Of a DNA stretch of 32,251 nt, positions 10,452-17,635 are shown one piece after another (the stretch's first letter is position 1; every line of letters starts with the position of its first letter). A model generated the notes under the pieces. The model made no database searches. It had not been told where the DNA came from and saw only the letters and a list, made by a program, of their open reading frames with translations. The stretch covers positions 1 through 32,251 of the forward strand of contig CALFZE010000089.1 in the NCBI GenBank assembly GCA_937952285.1. Direction: 5' to 3'. The position numbers and the translations under genes were made by a program. The DNA is from UBA2428 sp002343545. GTDB lineage: Bacteria; Bdellovibrionota; UBA2428.

Positions 10452-13400
10452 ATGACGGGCGCCCAAAAATTTCCGGAATACGGTTCAGATTACGCCTTTT
10501 CCTCGAACGAAGAGAAGGTCCTCGAGTACTGGCGCCGACAACGAATTTTCGAGAGGACGGTCGAAGGTCGCGAAGGCCGCCCGACTTACTACTTCTACGA
10601 CGGCCCTCCTTTCGCGACGGGACTTCCGCACTACGGCCACATCATCGCCGGCACGATCAAGGACGTCGTTCCCCGCTACTGGACGATGCGCGGTTACCAC
10701 GTGCCCCGTCGTTTCGGGTGGGACTGCCATGGATTGCCCGTTGAGTACGAGATGGAGAAGACGCTCGAGCTGAACGGCTCGGCTTCGATCCGCGAGTACG
10801 GCGTCGATAAGTTCAACGAGGCTTGCCGCGGCATCGTGCTTCGCTATTCCAACGAGTGGAAGAAGACGGTCGAGCGGATGGGCCGTTGGATCGACATGGA
10901 GAACGACTACAAGACCATGAACCCCGAGTTCATGGAGTCCGTGTGGTGGGTCTTCAAGCAACTTTGGGACAAGGGACTCGTCTACGAAGGCTACAAAGTC
11001 GTCCCCTATTCGTGGCGTCTGACCGCGCCGCTCTCGAACTTCGAGGCGACGCAGAACTACAAAGACGTGCAAGACCCGGCCATCAGCGTGCTCATGCCGC
11101 TCGTCTCGGGCGATCCCGCGTGGGTCGGCAATACGGCGCTCGCGATCTGGACGACGACCCCGTGGACCCTGCCGTCGAACTTGGCGGTCGCGGCGCATGC
11201 CGATCCGGCGCACGTGAGTTACGGACGTTACGCGCTCGCGGCACCGATGGGCGCGATGACCCACGTCATCTTGGCGGACTCGCGCGCGGAGGCCTACGGA
11301 CTCAAGGATGCGCGCGTCGGCGACGTGGCCAACGACAAGCTCATCGGGCTCCGCTACGAGCCTATTTTCTCGACCTACGCGGACCGTGCCGCGGGCGGCG
11401 CTTTCCGCGTCCTCGACGGATCGAGTTTCGTGTCGTCGACCGACGGTACGGGGCTCGTGCACATGGCGCCGGCCTTCGGCGAAGACGACTTCCAGGCGTG
11501 CCGCGCGGCCAAGATCGACTTCGTCGATCCGGTCGACATGGAAGCCAAGTTCCTTCCCGAAGTGGCGGGCGACAAGCGCCTCGAGCCGGTCGTGGGCCAG
11601 TTCGTCAAGGACGCCGACAAGCACATCATCCGCATGATCAAGGAAGCCTCGCGCTTGCTCAAGCACGAGACGATCAACCACGCGTACCCGCACTGCGAGC
11701 GCACGGACACGCCGCTGATCTACAAGGCGATCTCGTCGTGGTTCGTGAAGGTGGAAAGCTTCCGTGATCGCATGGTCGCGAACAACCAGAAGATCCGCTG
11801 GCAGCCCGCGCACATCCGCGACGGGCGTTTCGGCAAGTGGCTCGAGAACGCGCGCGACTGGTGCATCTCGCGTAACCGTTTCTGGGGCACGCCGATCCCG
11901 GTTTGGAAGTGCGGAAGCTGCTCGCACCAAACGGTCGTGGGCTCGCGCGCCGAGCTGGCCGAGCTCACGGGCCGTGCCTTCGACGATATTCACCCGCACG
12001 TCATCGACCCGCACAAGGGCAAGTGTCCCAAGTGCTCGGGCGCGATGACCCGCACGCCCGAAGTCTTGGATTGCTGGTTCGAGTCCGGCTCGATGCCCTA
12101 CGCGCAGGAGCACTACCCCTTCGAGAACAAGGCCAAACTCGACCGGGCTTTCCCGGCGAACTTCATCGCCGAGGGGCTCGATCAGACCCGCGGTTGGTTC
12201 TACACGCTCACCGTCCTCTCGACGGCGCTCTTCGATAAGCCCGCGTTCACGAACTGCATCGTGAACGGCATCGTGCTCGCCGAAGACGGCCGCAAGATGT
12301 CCAAGCGCCTCAAGAACTACCCGGATCCGGCGTTGGTCTTCGGCAAGTACGGCGCGGACGCGATGCGCCTCTACTTGCTGCAGTCCCCCGCCGTGCACGG
12401 CGAGGAGCTGCGCTTCAGCGAGAAGGGCCTGCTCGAGCTCATGCGCGCGGTCATGATCCCGCTTTGGAACGCCTACGGTTTCTTCTCCTCGTACGCGAAC
12501 ATCGACGGTTGGAGCATGAAGGATCTCGGCCAGGCGCCGCCGCCGGCCAAGCGTCCGATCCTCGACCGCTGGATCTTGGCCCGCGCCGAGGAAACCGAGA
12601 TCCGCATCCACGACAGCATGGAAGCGTACCGTCTCGCCGAGATCGCGGGACACCTGACGTCTTTCGTGGACGACCTCACGAACTGGTACATCCGCTTGAA
12701 CCGCGAGCGCTTTTGGTCCGAGGCGAAGGATGCCTCGAAGCTTTCGGCCTACGAAACGCTTTGGACGGTGCTCCGTCAGTTCGCGGTGCAGCTCGCTCCG
12801 TCGTTGCCGTTCCTCGCCGAGACTCTCTTCGCGGCGCTCGAGGGCGTTTCGGTCGACGAGCTCGCGAACAGCAAACGCTCCAGCGTCCACGAGGCGATCC
12901 TGGACCGCGAGAACTCGAAGGCGCTGACGGGCGCGGAGGCCGAGATCCTCTCTCGGGTCGACATCGCGAAGCGGGCCATCCTATTGGGCCGTTCGCTCCG
13001 CGGCGAAGCCAAGATCGGGTTGCGTCAGCCGTTGCCGAAATTGCGTCTTGCCGGTCTCTCCGAGGCCGACCAAAAAAACTTGGCCGAGATGCGCAATCTC
13101 GTCATGGACGAAGTCAACGTGAAGGATCTCGAGGTCGTCTTGCGCGCGTCGGATCTCGTCGAGGAAAGCGTCAAACCGAACTTCAAGACCCTCGGCAAGA
13201 AAGTCGGTGGGGCCATGAAGGAAATCCAGGCCGAACTCGCGACGTGGGATTCGGCCAAGATCTCGGCCTTCGAGACGGCCGGACGGGCCACGGTCAAAGG
13301 CTTCGAGCTCACGCCGGAAGATATCCAGGTCGTTCGCAAGGCGAAGCCGGGCCGTCAGGCCTCGGCCGGATACGGGATCGTGGCCGAACTCGATACGACC

Positions 13401-13691
13401 ATCGACGAGGCCTTGCTCGAAGAAGGGCTTCTTCGTGAGGTCGTGAACCGGGTTCAGCAGCGGCGTAAGGAAATGAAGCTCCGCCTGACGGATCGGATTT
13501 CGATCGATTGGTGGGCGACGCCGGGGTCGCGGGTCGAAAAGATCCTCGCCTCGGAGAGCGCGAAAGCGGGAATCTTGGCGTCGGAAACCCTCGCGTCGGC
13601 CGTCGCGAAACTCGACTTCGCGGGTCGCACGATCCACGAATCTTTCGAGGGTGAAGGCGAACTTGGCTTCGAGCTCAAGGTCACGGGTTAA
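10452..13691 (+). CDS. ileS: Isoleucyl-tRNA synthetase, eukaryote-like (type 2)
   Basis: IleRS charges tRNA-Ile with isoleucine and edits valine. The 1079-residue length exceeds the bacterial type 1 enzyme (about 940). The HIGH motif is PHYGH at residues 59-63, within PPFATGLPHYGHI, and KMSKR is at 615-619, followed by LKNYPDP. Both contexts are typical of the eukaryote-like IleRS2 group, which is known for low sensitivity to mupirocin. The editing domain (about 190-400) and two CxxC pairs (KCGSC and KCPKC, about 486-530) are present. The C-terminal region (about 850-1079) is the anticodon-binding and extended part. There is no clear Shine-Dalgarno sequence before the ATG, which lies 12 nt after the methyltransferase stop. 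Confidence 0.95.
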   Translation: MTGAQKFPEYGSDYAFSSNEEKVLEYWRRQRIFERTVEGREGRPTYYFYDGPPFATGLPHYGHIIAGTIKDVVPRYWTMRGYHVPRRFGWDCHGLPVEYEMEKTLELNGSASIREYGVDKFNEACRGIVLRYSNEWKKTVERMGRWIDMENDYKTMNPEFMESVWWVFKQLWDKGLVYEGYKVVPYSWRLTAPLSNFEATQNYKDVQDPAISVLMPLVSGDPAWVGNTALAIWTTTPWTLPSNLAVAAHADPAHVSYGRYALAAPMGAMTHVILADSRAEAYGLKDARVGDVANDKLIGLRYEPIFSTYADRAAGGAFRVLDGSSFVSSTDGTGLVHMAPAFGEDDFQACRAAKIDFVDPVDMEAKFLPEVAGDKRLEPVVGQFVKDADKHIIRMIKEASRLLKHETINHAYPHCERTDTPLIYKAISSWFVKVESFRDRMVANNQKIRWQPAHIRDGRFGKWLENARDWCISRNRFWGTPIPVWKCGSCSHQTVVGSRAELAELTGRAFDDIHPHVIDPHKGKCPKCSGAMTRTPEVLDCWFESGSMPYAQEHYPFENKAKLDRAFPANFIAEGLDQTRGWFYTLTVLSTALFDKPAFTNCIVNGIVLAEDGRKMSKRLKNYPDPALVFGKYGADAMRLYLLQSPAVHGEELRFSEKGLLELMRAVMIPLWNAYGFFSSYANIDGWSMKDLGQAPPPAKRPILDRWILARAEETEIRIHDSMEAYRLAEIAGHLTSFVDDLTNWYIRLNRERFWSEAKDASKLSAYETLWTVLRQFAVQLAPSLPFLAETLFAALEGVSVDELANSKRSSVHEAILDRENSKALTGAEAEILSRVDIAKRAILLGRSLRGEAKIGLRQPLPKLRLAGLSEADQKNLAEMRNLVMDEVNVKDLEVVLRASDLVEESVKPNFKTLGKKVGGAMKEIQAELATWDSAKISAFETAGRATVKGFELTPEDIQVVRKAKPGRQASAGYGIVAELDTTIDEALLEEGLLREVVNRVQQRRKEMKLRLTDRISIDWWATPGSRVEKILASESAKAGILASETLASAVAKLDFAGRTIHESFEGEGELGFELKVTG

Positions 13692-13844
13692 GCGGTGCCG
13701 TAAAGGAACCGAAGTTTCGTCGTACTGGAACTGATCGCCTAACAATTCGACACGACCCTGGCGCGGGAAGGCCTTTCTTCGCCTCCCCGCCCTGGCATGC
13801 CGCCTGCATTGGCGTCCATCGCAATAATCGGTTGTTGATCAACC

Positions 13845-13866
13845 CTCGCGGCAACGGAGCCGCGAG
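13845..13866 (+). promoter_or_regulatory. Leader hairpin of the 13884 exported-protein gene
   Basis: A perfect 8-bp stem (CTCGCGGC / GCCGCGAG) with a 6-nt loop lies 6 nt before the AAAGGA ribosome-binding site. A smaller GGTTG/CAACC hairpin sits just upstream. The 192-nt gap after ileS also has a bulged 11-bp GC-rich hairpin at 13760-13791 without a T-run, so it is not a standard terminator for ileS. Confidence 0.45.
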
Positions 13867-13883
13867 TCTTCGAAAGGATTCCC

Positions 13884-14414
13884 ATGTTGACCCGTCTCGT
13901 TCTTTTTACGCTTCCGCTCATCGTCTCCAGCGCGTTCGCGCAAACTCCGACGCCCGTTCGTCCGGCTCAAGCGACGGCCTGCCAGATCTTCCGTTCTTTC
14001 CACGAGAATCAAGAAACCCCGAATGCGCCGACCCTCGGTCTCGTGCGTGAACTCTCGACGGTGGCTCGCCGGGAAGGTTCCCGCCTTCCGCCCGCGCTCA
14101 AGCCCCACGAACTGCGCATCCTCCAGATGACCCAGCTTATGACGTCGGAGACGGCCCTTACGCCGCAAGAAAGCGTGATCAAGTTCTTCGATCTCGAGCG
14201 CAACTCGGGGCTCGACGGCAACATCACGTACTTTGAAGTCAAGAATCGCATTACGCACAAGGCTACTCGCCTCGCGGTCGTGACCCACTTCCCGGGCGAC
14301 AATGAGTACGGCGCCATCTTCCGGATCATTCCGAGCACGGGCAACGACGTCTACGCGTACCTGATCGGCGTCATCGGCGACAGCGACATTTCCTGCCTCG
14401 AAGAATCGCTCTAA
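13884..14414 (+). CDS. Exported protein of unknown function
   Basis: This is a 176-residue protein that I do not recognise. Residues 1-19 form a signal peptide (LVLFTLPLIVSSAFA, cleavage before QTP). The mature part has two cysteines, near the N-terminus (TACQ) and near the C-terminus (ISCLEESL), which could form one disulfide linking the ends. The second half (about 95-165) looks like alternating strands, for example YFEVKNRITHKATRLAVVTH. The ATG is preceded by AAAGGA with 5-nt spacing. Its TAA stop overlaps the stop codon of the convergent gene at 14411. No functional call is possible; a periplasmic location is the best inference. Confidence 0.75.
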   Translation: MLTRLVLFTLPLIVSSAFAQTPTPVRPAQATACQIFRSFHENQETPNAPTLGLVRELSTVARREGSRLPPALKPHELRILQMTQLMTSETALTPQESVIKFFDLERNSGLDGNITYFEVKNRITHKATRLAVVTHFPGDNEYGAIFRIIPSTGNDVYAYLIGVIGDSDISCLEESL

Positions 14415-14719
14415 CGGAGCTTTTCTTCGACCGCTTGGACCTTCGCGCGGATGCGGCCCGTTTGACCGGGCCGCACGTCCATCTTGACCGACACGCTCGC
14501 CCGCGGAGCATCCGTCAGCGTGTCCTCGATACACGATTTCAGCAGATCAAGGCATTCTTCGAGCGTGCCCTCGACGATCGATCCCATCGAGTGAAGCTCG
14601 TTGGGCAGTCCGGACCCGCGAATCTTCTTTACGCAACGGGCGACGTGTCCGCTGACCGATCCGCCCACTCCGAGCGGCGTGACGCTGAATTCGATAAGGG
14701 TATCGCGAAGCTTCGGCAT
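14411..14719 (-). CDS. MTH1187-family (DUF77/YqgV-like) thiamine-binding protein
   Basis: The 102 residues match the small ferredoxin-like MTH1187 family: an N-terminal strand LIEFSVTPLGVGGSVSGHVA, the conserved HSMGSIVEG in the middle, a helix with EECLDLLKS, and a final strand with VSVKMDVRPG. Members of this family form tetramers and some bind thiamine; their physiological job is unclear. It starts directly after the TAA of the upstream membrane-anchored protein, with AAGGAAGA inside that gene as ribosome-binding site, so it is the third gene of the PBP operon. The link with cell-wall synthesis may be only positional. Confidence 0.85.
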   Translation of the reverse strand: MPKLRDTLIEFSVTPLGVGGSVSGHVARCVKKIRGSGLPNELHSMGSIVEGTLEECLDLLKSCIEDTLTDAPRASVSVKMDVRPGQTGRIRAKVQAVEEKLR

Positions 14720-15292
14720 TTATTCTTCCTTACCGTAGTAAAGCTGCCCGTTTTCGACCGACAGCGAAATCAAGATGGCATCGGCGGATTCCGAGTTCGG
14801 AAACTCATCCGACGATCCGTTTTTAAGCGAGTTCTGAAAACGGTAGGGCGAGAACTCGCCCGGGTAAAAGCGGATTTGGCCGTTTCCGAGCGCGACCTCG
14901 ACGTTCGACTTCGGGGCGTGCACGAGGACTTGACCATTATCGCCCGTGATCGAGGAGAACTGGGAATCGGGCAGGGTCAGGTCGCAATCCACTCCGTCGA
15001 AGTCGCTCAGATCGAGCTTGCTTTCTCCCTTGAAGGGAAAGGGCTTCGTCGGATCCGACGCCGATCCTTGGACTTCGCACGTCCAACGGATGACCTTCGG
15101 TTCGCCGTACGTCACGCGGACGATGCCGTTCGAGAAGACCGCGAAGACCCGCGCCTGTGATTTGTCGTTGAGTTCGACTTGGCCTTCGATGCGGCGTTTT
15201 TCGCGCGCCCGATAGCTCCGAAACGCGAGGAAGGCCCCGACCACGAGGATCGCGACTAGGAGGAGCAGAACTCGGTTTCGGGTGAGCTTCAT
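14720..15292 (-). CDS. Membrane-anchored protein of unknown function
   Basis: The ATG at 15290-15292 is preceded by AAGGAGAT at 7-nt spacing and gives 190 residues; an earlier in-frame start would remove this site. Residues 3-6 are basic, residues 8-24 form a single hydrophobic segment (LLLLVAILVVGAFLAF), then a very basic stretch (RSYRAREKRRIEG) follows. The rest, about 150 residues, is rich in short beta-prone stretches (for example VFAVFSNGIVRVTYG and NVEVALGNGQIRFYPG) and looks like a periplasmic beta domain, possibly of the kind with repeated surface-exposed turns. It has two cysteines. It follows the PBP stop by 11 nt and is joined to the next gene with no gap. I see no known domain. 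Confidence 0.75.
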   Translation of the reverse strand: MKLTRNRVLLLLVAILVVGAFLAFRSYRAREKRRIEGQVELNDKSQARVFAVFSNGIVRVTYGEPKVIRWTCEVQGSASDPTKPFPFKGESKLDLSDFDGVDCDLTLPDSQFSSITGDNGQVLVHAPKSNVEVALGNGQIRFYPGEFSPYRFQNSLKNGSSDEFPNSESADAILISLSVENGQLYYGKEE

Positions 15293-15303
15293 CGAATATC
15301 TCC

Positions 15304-17400
15304 TTAACGGCACTCCGGCGGCATCGCGTCGCTACGGAATAACTCCATCGTATAGTCCGCCTCTTGGTAGCGGAAGGTCGCCGGAGGCGGCGTCGTCGTG
15401 GGCGCGCTTTGCGTCGACTCGATCATCTGGGACTGGATGTTGGCCGGACGGCAGAAGCCCGTCGTCGAGAGAGCCTTCCATTCCAGTCCGGCCACGACCG
15501 GCCACCGCAAGTTCTTCTCGATAGGACGTTGGGCGTAGCGGAGGGCGACTTTCGAGACGAGCGGCAGGGCTCCCGAAGCGCCGGTCAACCCGGTTTGCAG
15601 GTTGTCGTCGCGCCCGACCCAGCCGATCACCACGAGCTCGGGCGAGAGGAGCGCGTACCATGAGTCGCGTTTGTCGGAGCTCGTGCCGGTTTTACCGGCC
15701 CACTCCTGATCGACCGGAAGGAGCGTGCCGAGTGCGCGGGAAGTGCCCCGTCGGAGCGCACCTTCGAGCGCGGCGATCGTGAGCCGCGCGCCTTTCTGAC
15801 CGAAGGCGTCTTCCGGGTCGATAGGCTCCGCGGGGGCTTTCTTGGGATCTTTCTCTTCGACCAAGAAATCGAGCTCGCAACCGAGATCGGCGGCGTCGGG
15901 CGCGAGTCCCATCGCGCGTCGGGCGAGCTTCACGTAGGCCGTGAGCGTCTGCAGCGGCGTTTGGTCGATGGCGCCAAGGACGGCCGACGGCAGAGCGCGT
16001 TCGGACGGGATGTTCAGCCCCATGGCGCGCAGCGGGTCCAGGATATCGACCAGGTTTCCGTCGGGCTGGCGATCGAAGAAGATCCGCGCGATGGGGACGT
16101 TCAAGGACTCCTCGACGGCTTTTCGCAGGGTCACGGGACCGCGGAATTTTTCGTCGTAGTTGGAAGGACGCCAGCGCCCGCGTCCGTTGTCGTAGCTCCA
16201 ATCCAAAGGCGAGTCGTCGAGTTTGGAGCCGAGATTAAGTTCGGGATCGCTCTCCAGGAGGGGAGCGATCTCGAGGGGCTTCATGAGCGATCCGATCGGA
16301 CGGCGGCTTTGGCGGACCCGATCGAGCTGCGTGAGTCGGTAGTCGGTGCCGCCGACGTAAAAACGGATGCGGCAGTCGCGCGGATCGGCGGCGACGAGGA
16401 GTCCTTGCTGGGCCGCTTCCCATCCGCCGGCCGCTTCGGAGAGGGTTTTTTCGGCGGCTTCCTGCAGCTCCAAATCCAGGGAGAGCGTGACGTCGAAGCC
16501 GCCCTTCATGAGCTCGGCTTCTCCTTTCTCGGCGAAGAGACGTTCGCGGAGCGCGTCCAACAGGTAGGCCGCGCGAACCGGGGCGAGGAATTGCGTCGGA
16601 CCCGGCAGGGGTTTTGCGACGGCGCGATCGAACTCTTCGGCCAGGATGAGGTTGTGATCGAGCAGGGAGCGCAGAACGCGATCGCGTCGGGCTTTGGTTT
16701 TTTCGGGCGCGCGCCAAGGCGAGTAGACCCCCGGACCTGCGATCATGGCCGCGAGCAAGGCCATCTCGGGAAGCTCGAGCTGATCGACTTTGCGGCCGAA
16801 GTAGTACTCCGCCGCGCGGCCGACGCCGCGGATTTCGACCGAGCCCAATTGGCCCAGGTAAACTTCGTTCATGTAGGCTTCGAGGATCTCGTCCTTCGAG
16901 AAACGTTTCTCGACGAGCGCGGCCAAGACGAGCTCCGTGAACTTGCGCGAAAGCGTCCGTTCGTTCGTGAGGAAGATGTTCTTCACGAGCTGTTGCGTGA
17001 TCGTGCTTCCGCCTTGCGCGACCCGCATCTTGCGGACGTTCACGAGGGCGGCCCGGAAGATCCCCAGGATGTCGAAGCCCTGGTGGTCCAGGAAGCGAGG
17101 GTCTTCGAGCACGACGATCGACTGGACAAGAAGGGGAGGCACGTCGCCGATCTTGAGGGGCTGCCTTTCTTCCATGCGACCGGCGTTCAGCGACCCGATC
17201 CACTTCGCCTCCCCGGTGGAAGTTTGCGCGAGGACTCGAATGGAGCCGATTTGTTGTCGTTCGCGCAGACGAGGTTCGACGAGCGGCGACCAGCTTTGGT
17301 CGATACGCCAGATCCAGATCGCGAGTCCCGCGAGAGAGGCAAAGGCCATCCCCAGTAATGCGAATCCGACGAAAATAAGGCCGCTCTTTTTCACTCCCAC
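15304..17400 (-). CDS. Class A penicillin-binding protein (PBP1b-like)
   Basis: A bifunctional peptidoglycan synthase anchored in the inner membrane. Residues 8-31 are the membrane anchor. The glycosyltransferase domain has catalytic Glu99 in LEDPRF, the QGGSTITQQLVKN motif, and RKFTELVLA. The transpeptidase domain has the SxxK motif Ser371-Leu-Met-Lys374 (in PIGSLMKP), SLN in EESLNVPIA and KTG at 570-572 (AGKTGTSSDKRDSW). At 698 residues it is shorter than E. coli PBP1b and has no room for a UB2H domain, so an LpoB-type activator may not apply. The C-terminus adds about 60 residues with a proline/threonine-rich linker and two cysteines. The start is uncertain: GTG at 17400 or GTG at 17394; TATCCT lies 6 nt before the latter. 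First gene of a three-gene operon. Confidence 0.93.
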   Translation of the reverse strand: MGVKKSGLIFVGFALLGMAFASLAGLAIWIWRIDQSWSPLVEPRLRERQQIGSIRVLAQTSTGEAKWIGSLNAGRMEERQPLKIGDVPPLLVQSIVVLEDPRFLDHQGFDILGIFRAALVNVRKMRVAQGGSTITQQLVKNIFLTNERTLSRKFTELVLAALVEKRFSKDEILEAYMNEVYLGQLGSVEIRGVGRAAEYYFGRKVDQLELPEMALLAAMIAGPGVYSPWRAPEKTKARRDRVLRSLLDHNLILAEEFDRAVAKPLPGPTQFLAPVRAAYLLDALRERLFAEKGEAELMKGGFDVTLSLDLELQEAAEKTLSEAAGGWEAAQQGLLVAADPRDCRIRFYVGGTDYRLTQLDRVRQSRRPIGSLMKPLEIAPLLESDPELNLGSKLDDSPLDWSYDNGRGRWRPSNYDEKFRGPVTLRKAVEESLNVPIARIFFDRQPDGNLVDILDPLRAMGLNIPSERALPSAVLGAIDQTPLQTLTAYVKLARRAMGLAPDAADLGCELDFLVEEKDPKKAPAEPIDPEDAFGQKGARLTIAALEGALRRGTSRALGTLLPVDQEWAGKTGTSSDKRDSWYALLSPELVVIGWVGRDDNLQTGLTGASGALPLVSKVALRYAQRPIEKNLRWPVVAGLEWKALSTTGFCRPANIQSQMIESTQSAPTTTPPPATFRYQEADYTMELFRSDAMPPECR

Positions 17401-17456
17401 AGGATAGGCCTAATCTTTCAGAGCGCTTAGCGAATTTGTCGACTCAACGCATTTAT

Positions 17457-17469
17457 ATGGTCACACCAT
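17457..17469. promoter_or_regulatory. Small palindrome between divergent PBP and porin-like genes
   Basis: ATGGT-CAC-ACCAT is a perfect 5-bp inverted repeat that begins 14 bp before the -35 of the candidate porin promoter and lies 57 bp from the PBP start. It could be an operator, but short repeats of this size also occur by chance. Confidence 0.25.
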
Positions 17470-17483
17470 GTAGGGTAGTGTCA

Positions 17484-17512
17484 TTGACAGTCGTGCGAAC
17501 GTCGAATACGAC
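17484..17512 (+). promoter_or_regulatory. Candidate sigma-70 promoter of the porin-like gene
   Basis: A perfect TTGACA (-35) at 17484-17489 is followed after 17 nt by TACGAC (-10, three of six matches). Transcription would start near 17519 and give a leader of about 115 nt. Confidence 0.45.
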
Positions 17513-17524
17513 TGAAGATGACCT

Positions 17525-17635
17525 AACAACAAGGATCGAGCCTCGTTGTTGCAATAAACCACTCCCCCGGTTTGCAACGCGAGGCTCGATACGTTTTCGG
17601 TGGCCTTCACCGAAGAGGTGGGATGAAAGATCCCG
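17525..17635 (+). promoter_or_regulatory. Structured mRNA leader with competing hairpins
   Basis: Four foldable elements follow each other. Hairpin A (17525-17550) pairs AACAACAAGG with CCTCGTTGTT (one mismatch, loop ATCGAG). Hairpin B (17535-17590) pairs 17535-17545 with 17580-17590 over 11 bp and continues inward through TTGCAA on both arms. A and B share bases and cannot form together. Hairpin C (17596-17614) pairs TTCGGTG with CACCGAA. Hairpin D (17620-17634) pairs GGGAT with ATCCC and ends 1 nt before the start codon; the ribosome-binding site GAGGT (17615-17619) lies on its far side. No T-run follows, so B is not a normal terminator. A translational switch is inferred. Confidence 0.5.

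Noticed and set aside
13760..13791. GC-rich bulged hairpin after ileS as an intrinsic terminator
   Set aside because: No T-run follows and the stem has two bulges, so it is not a standard terminator.
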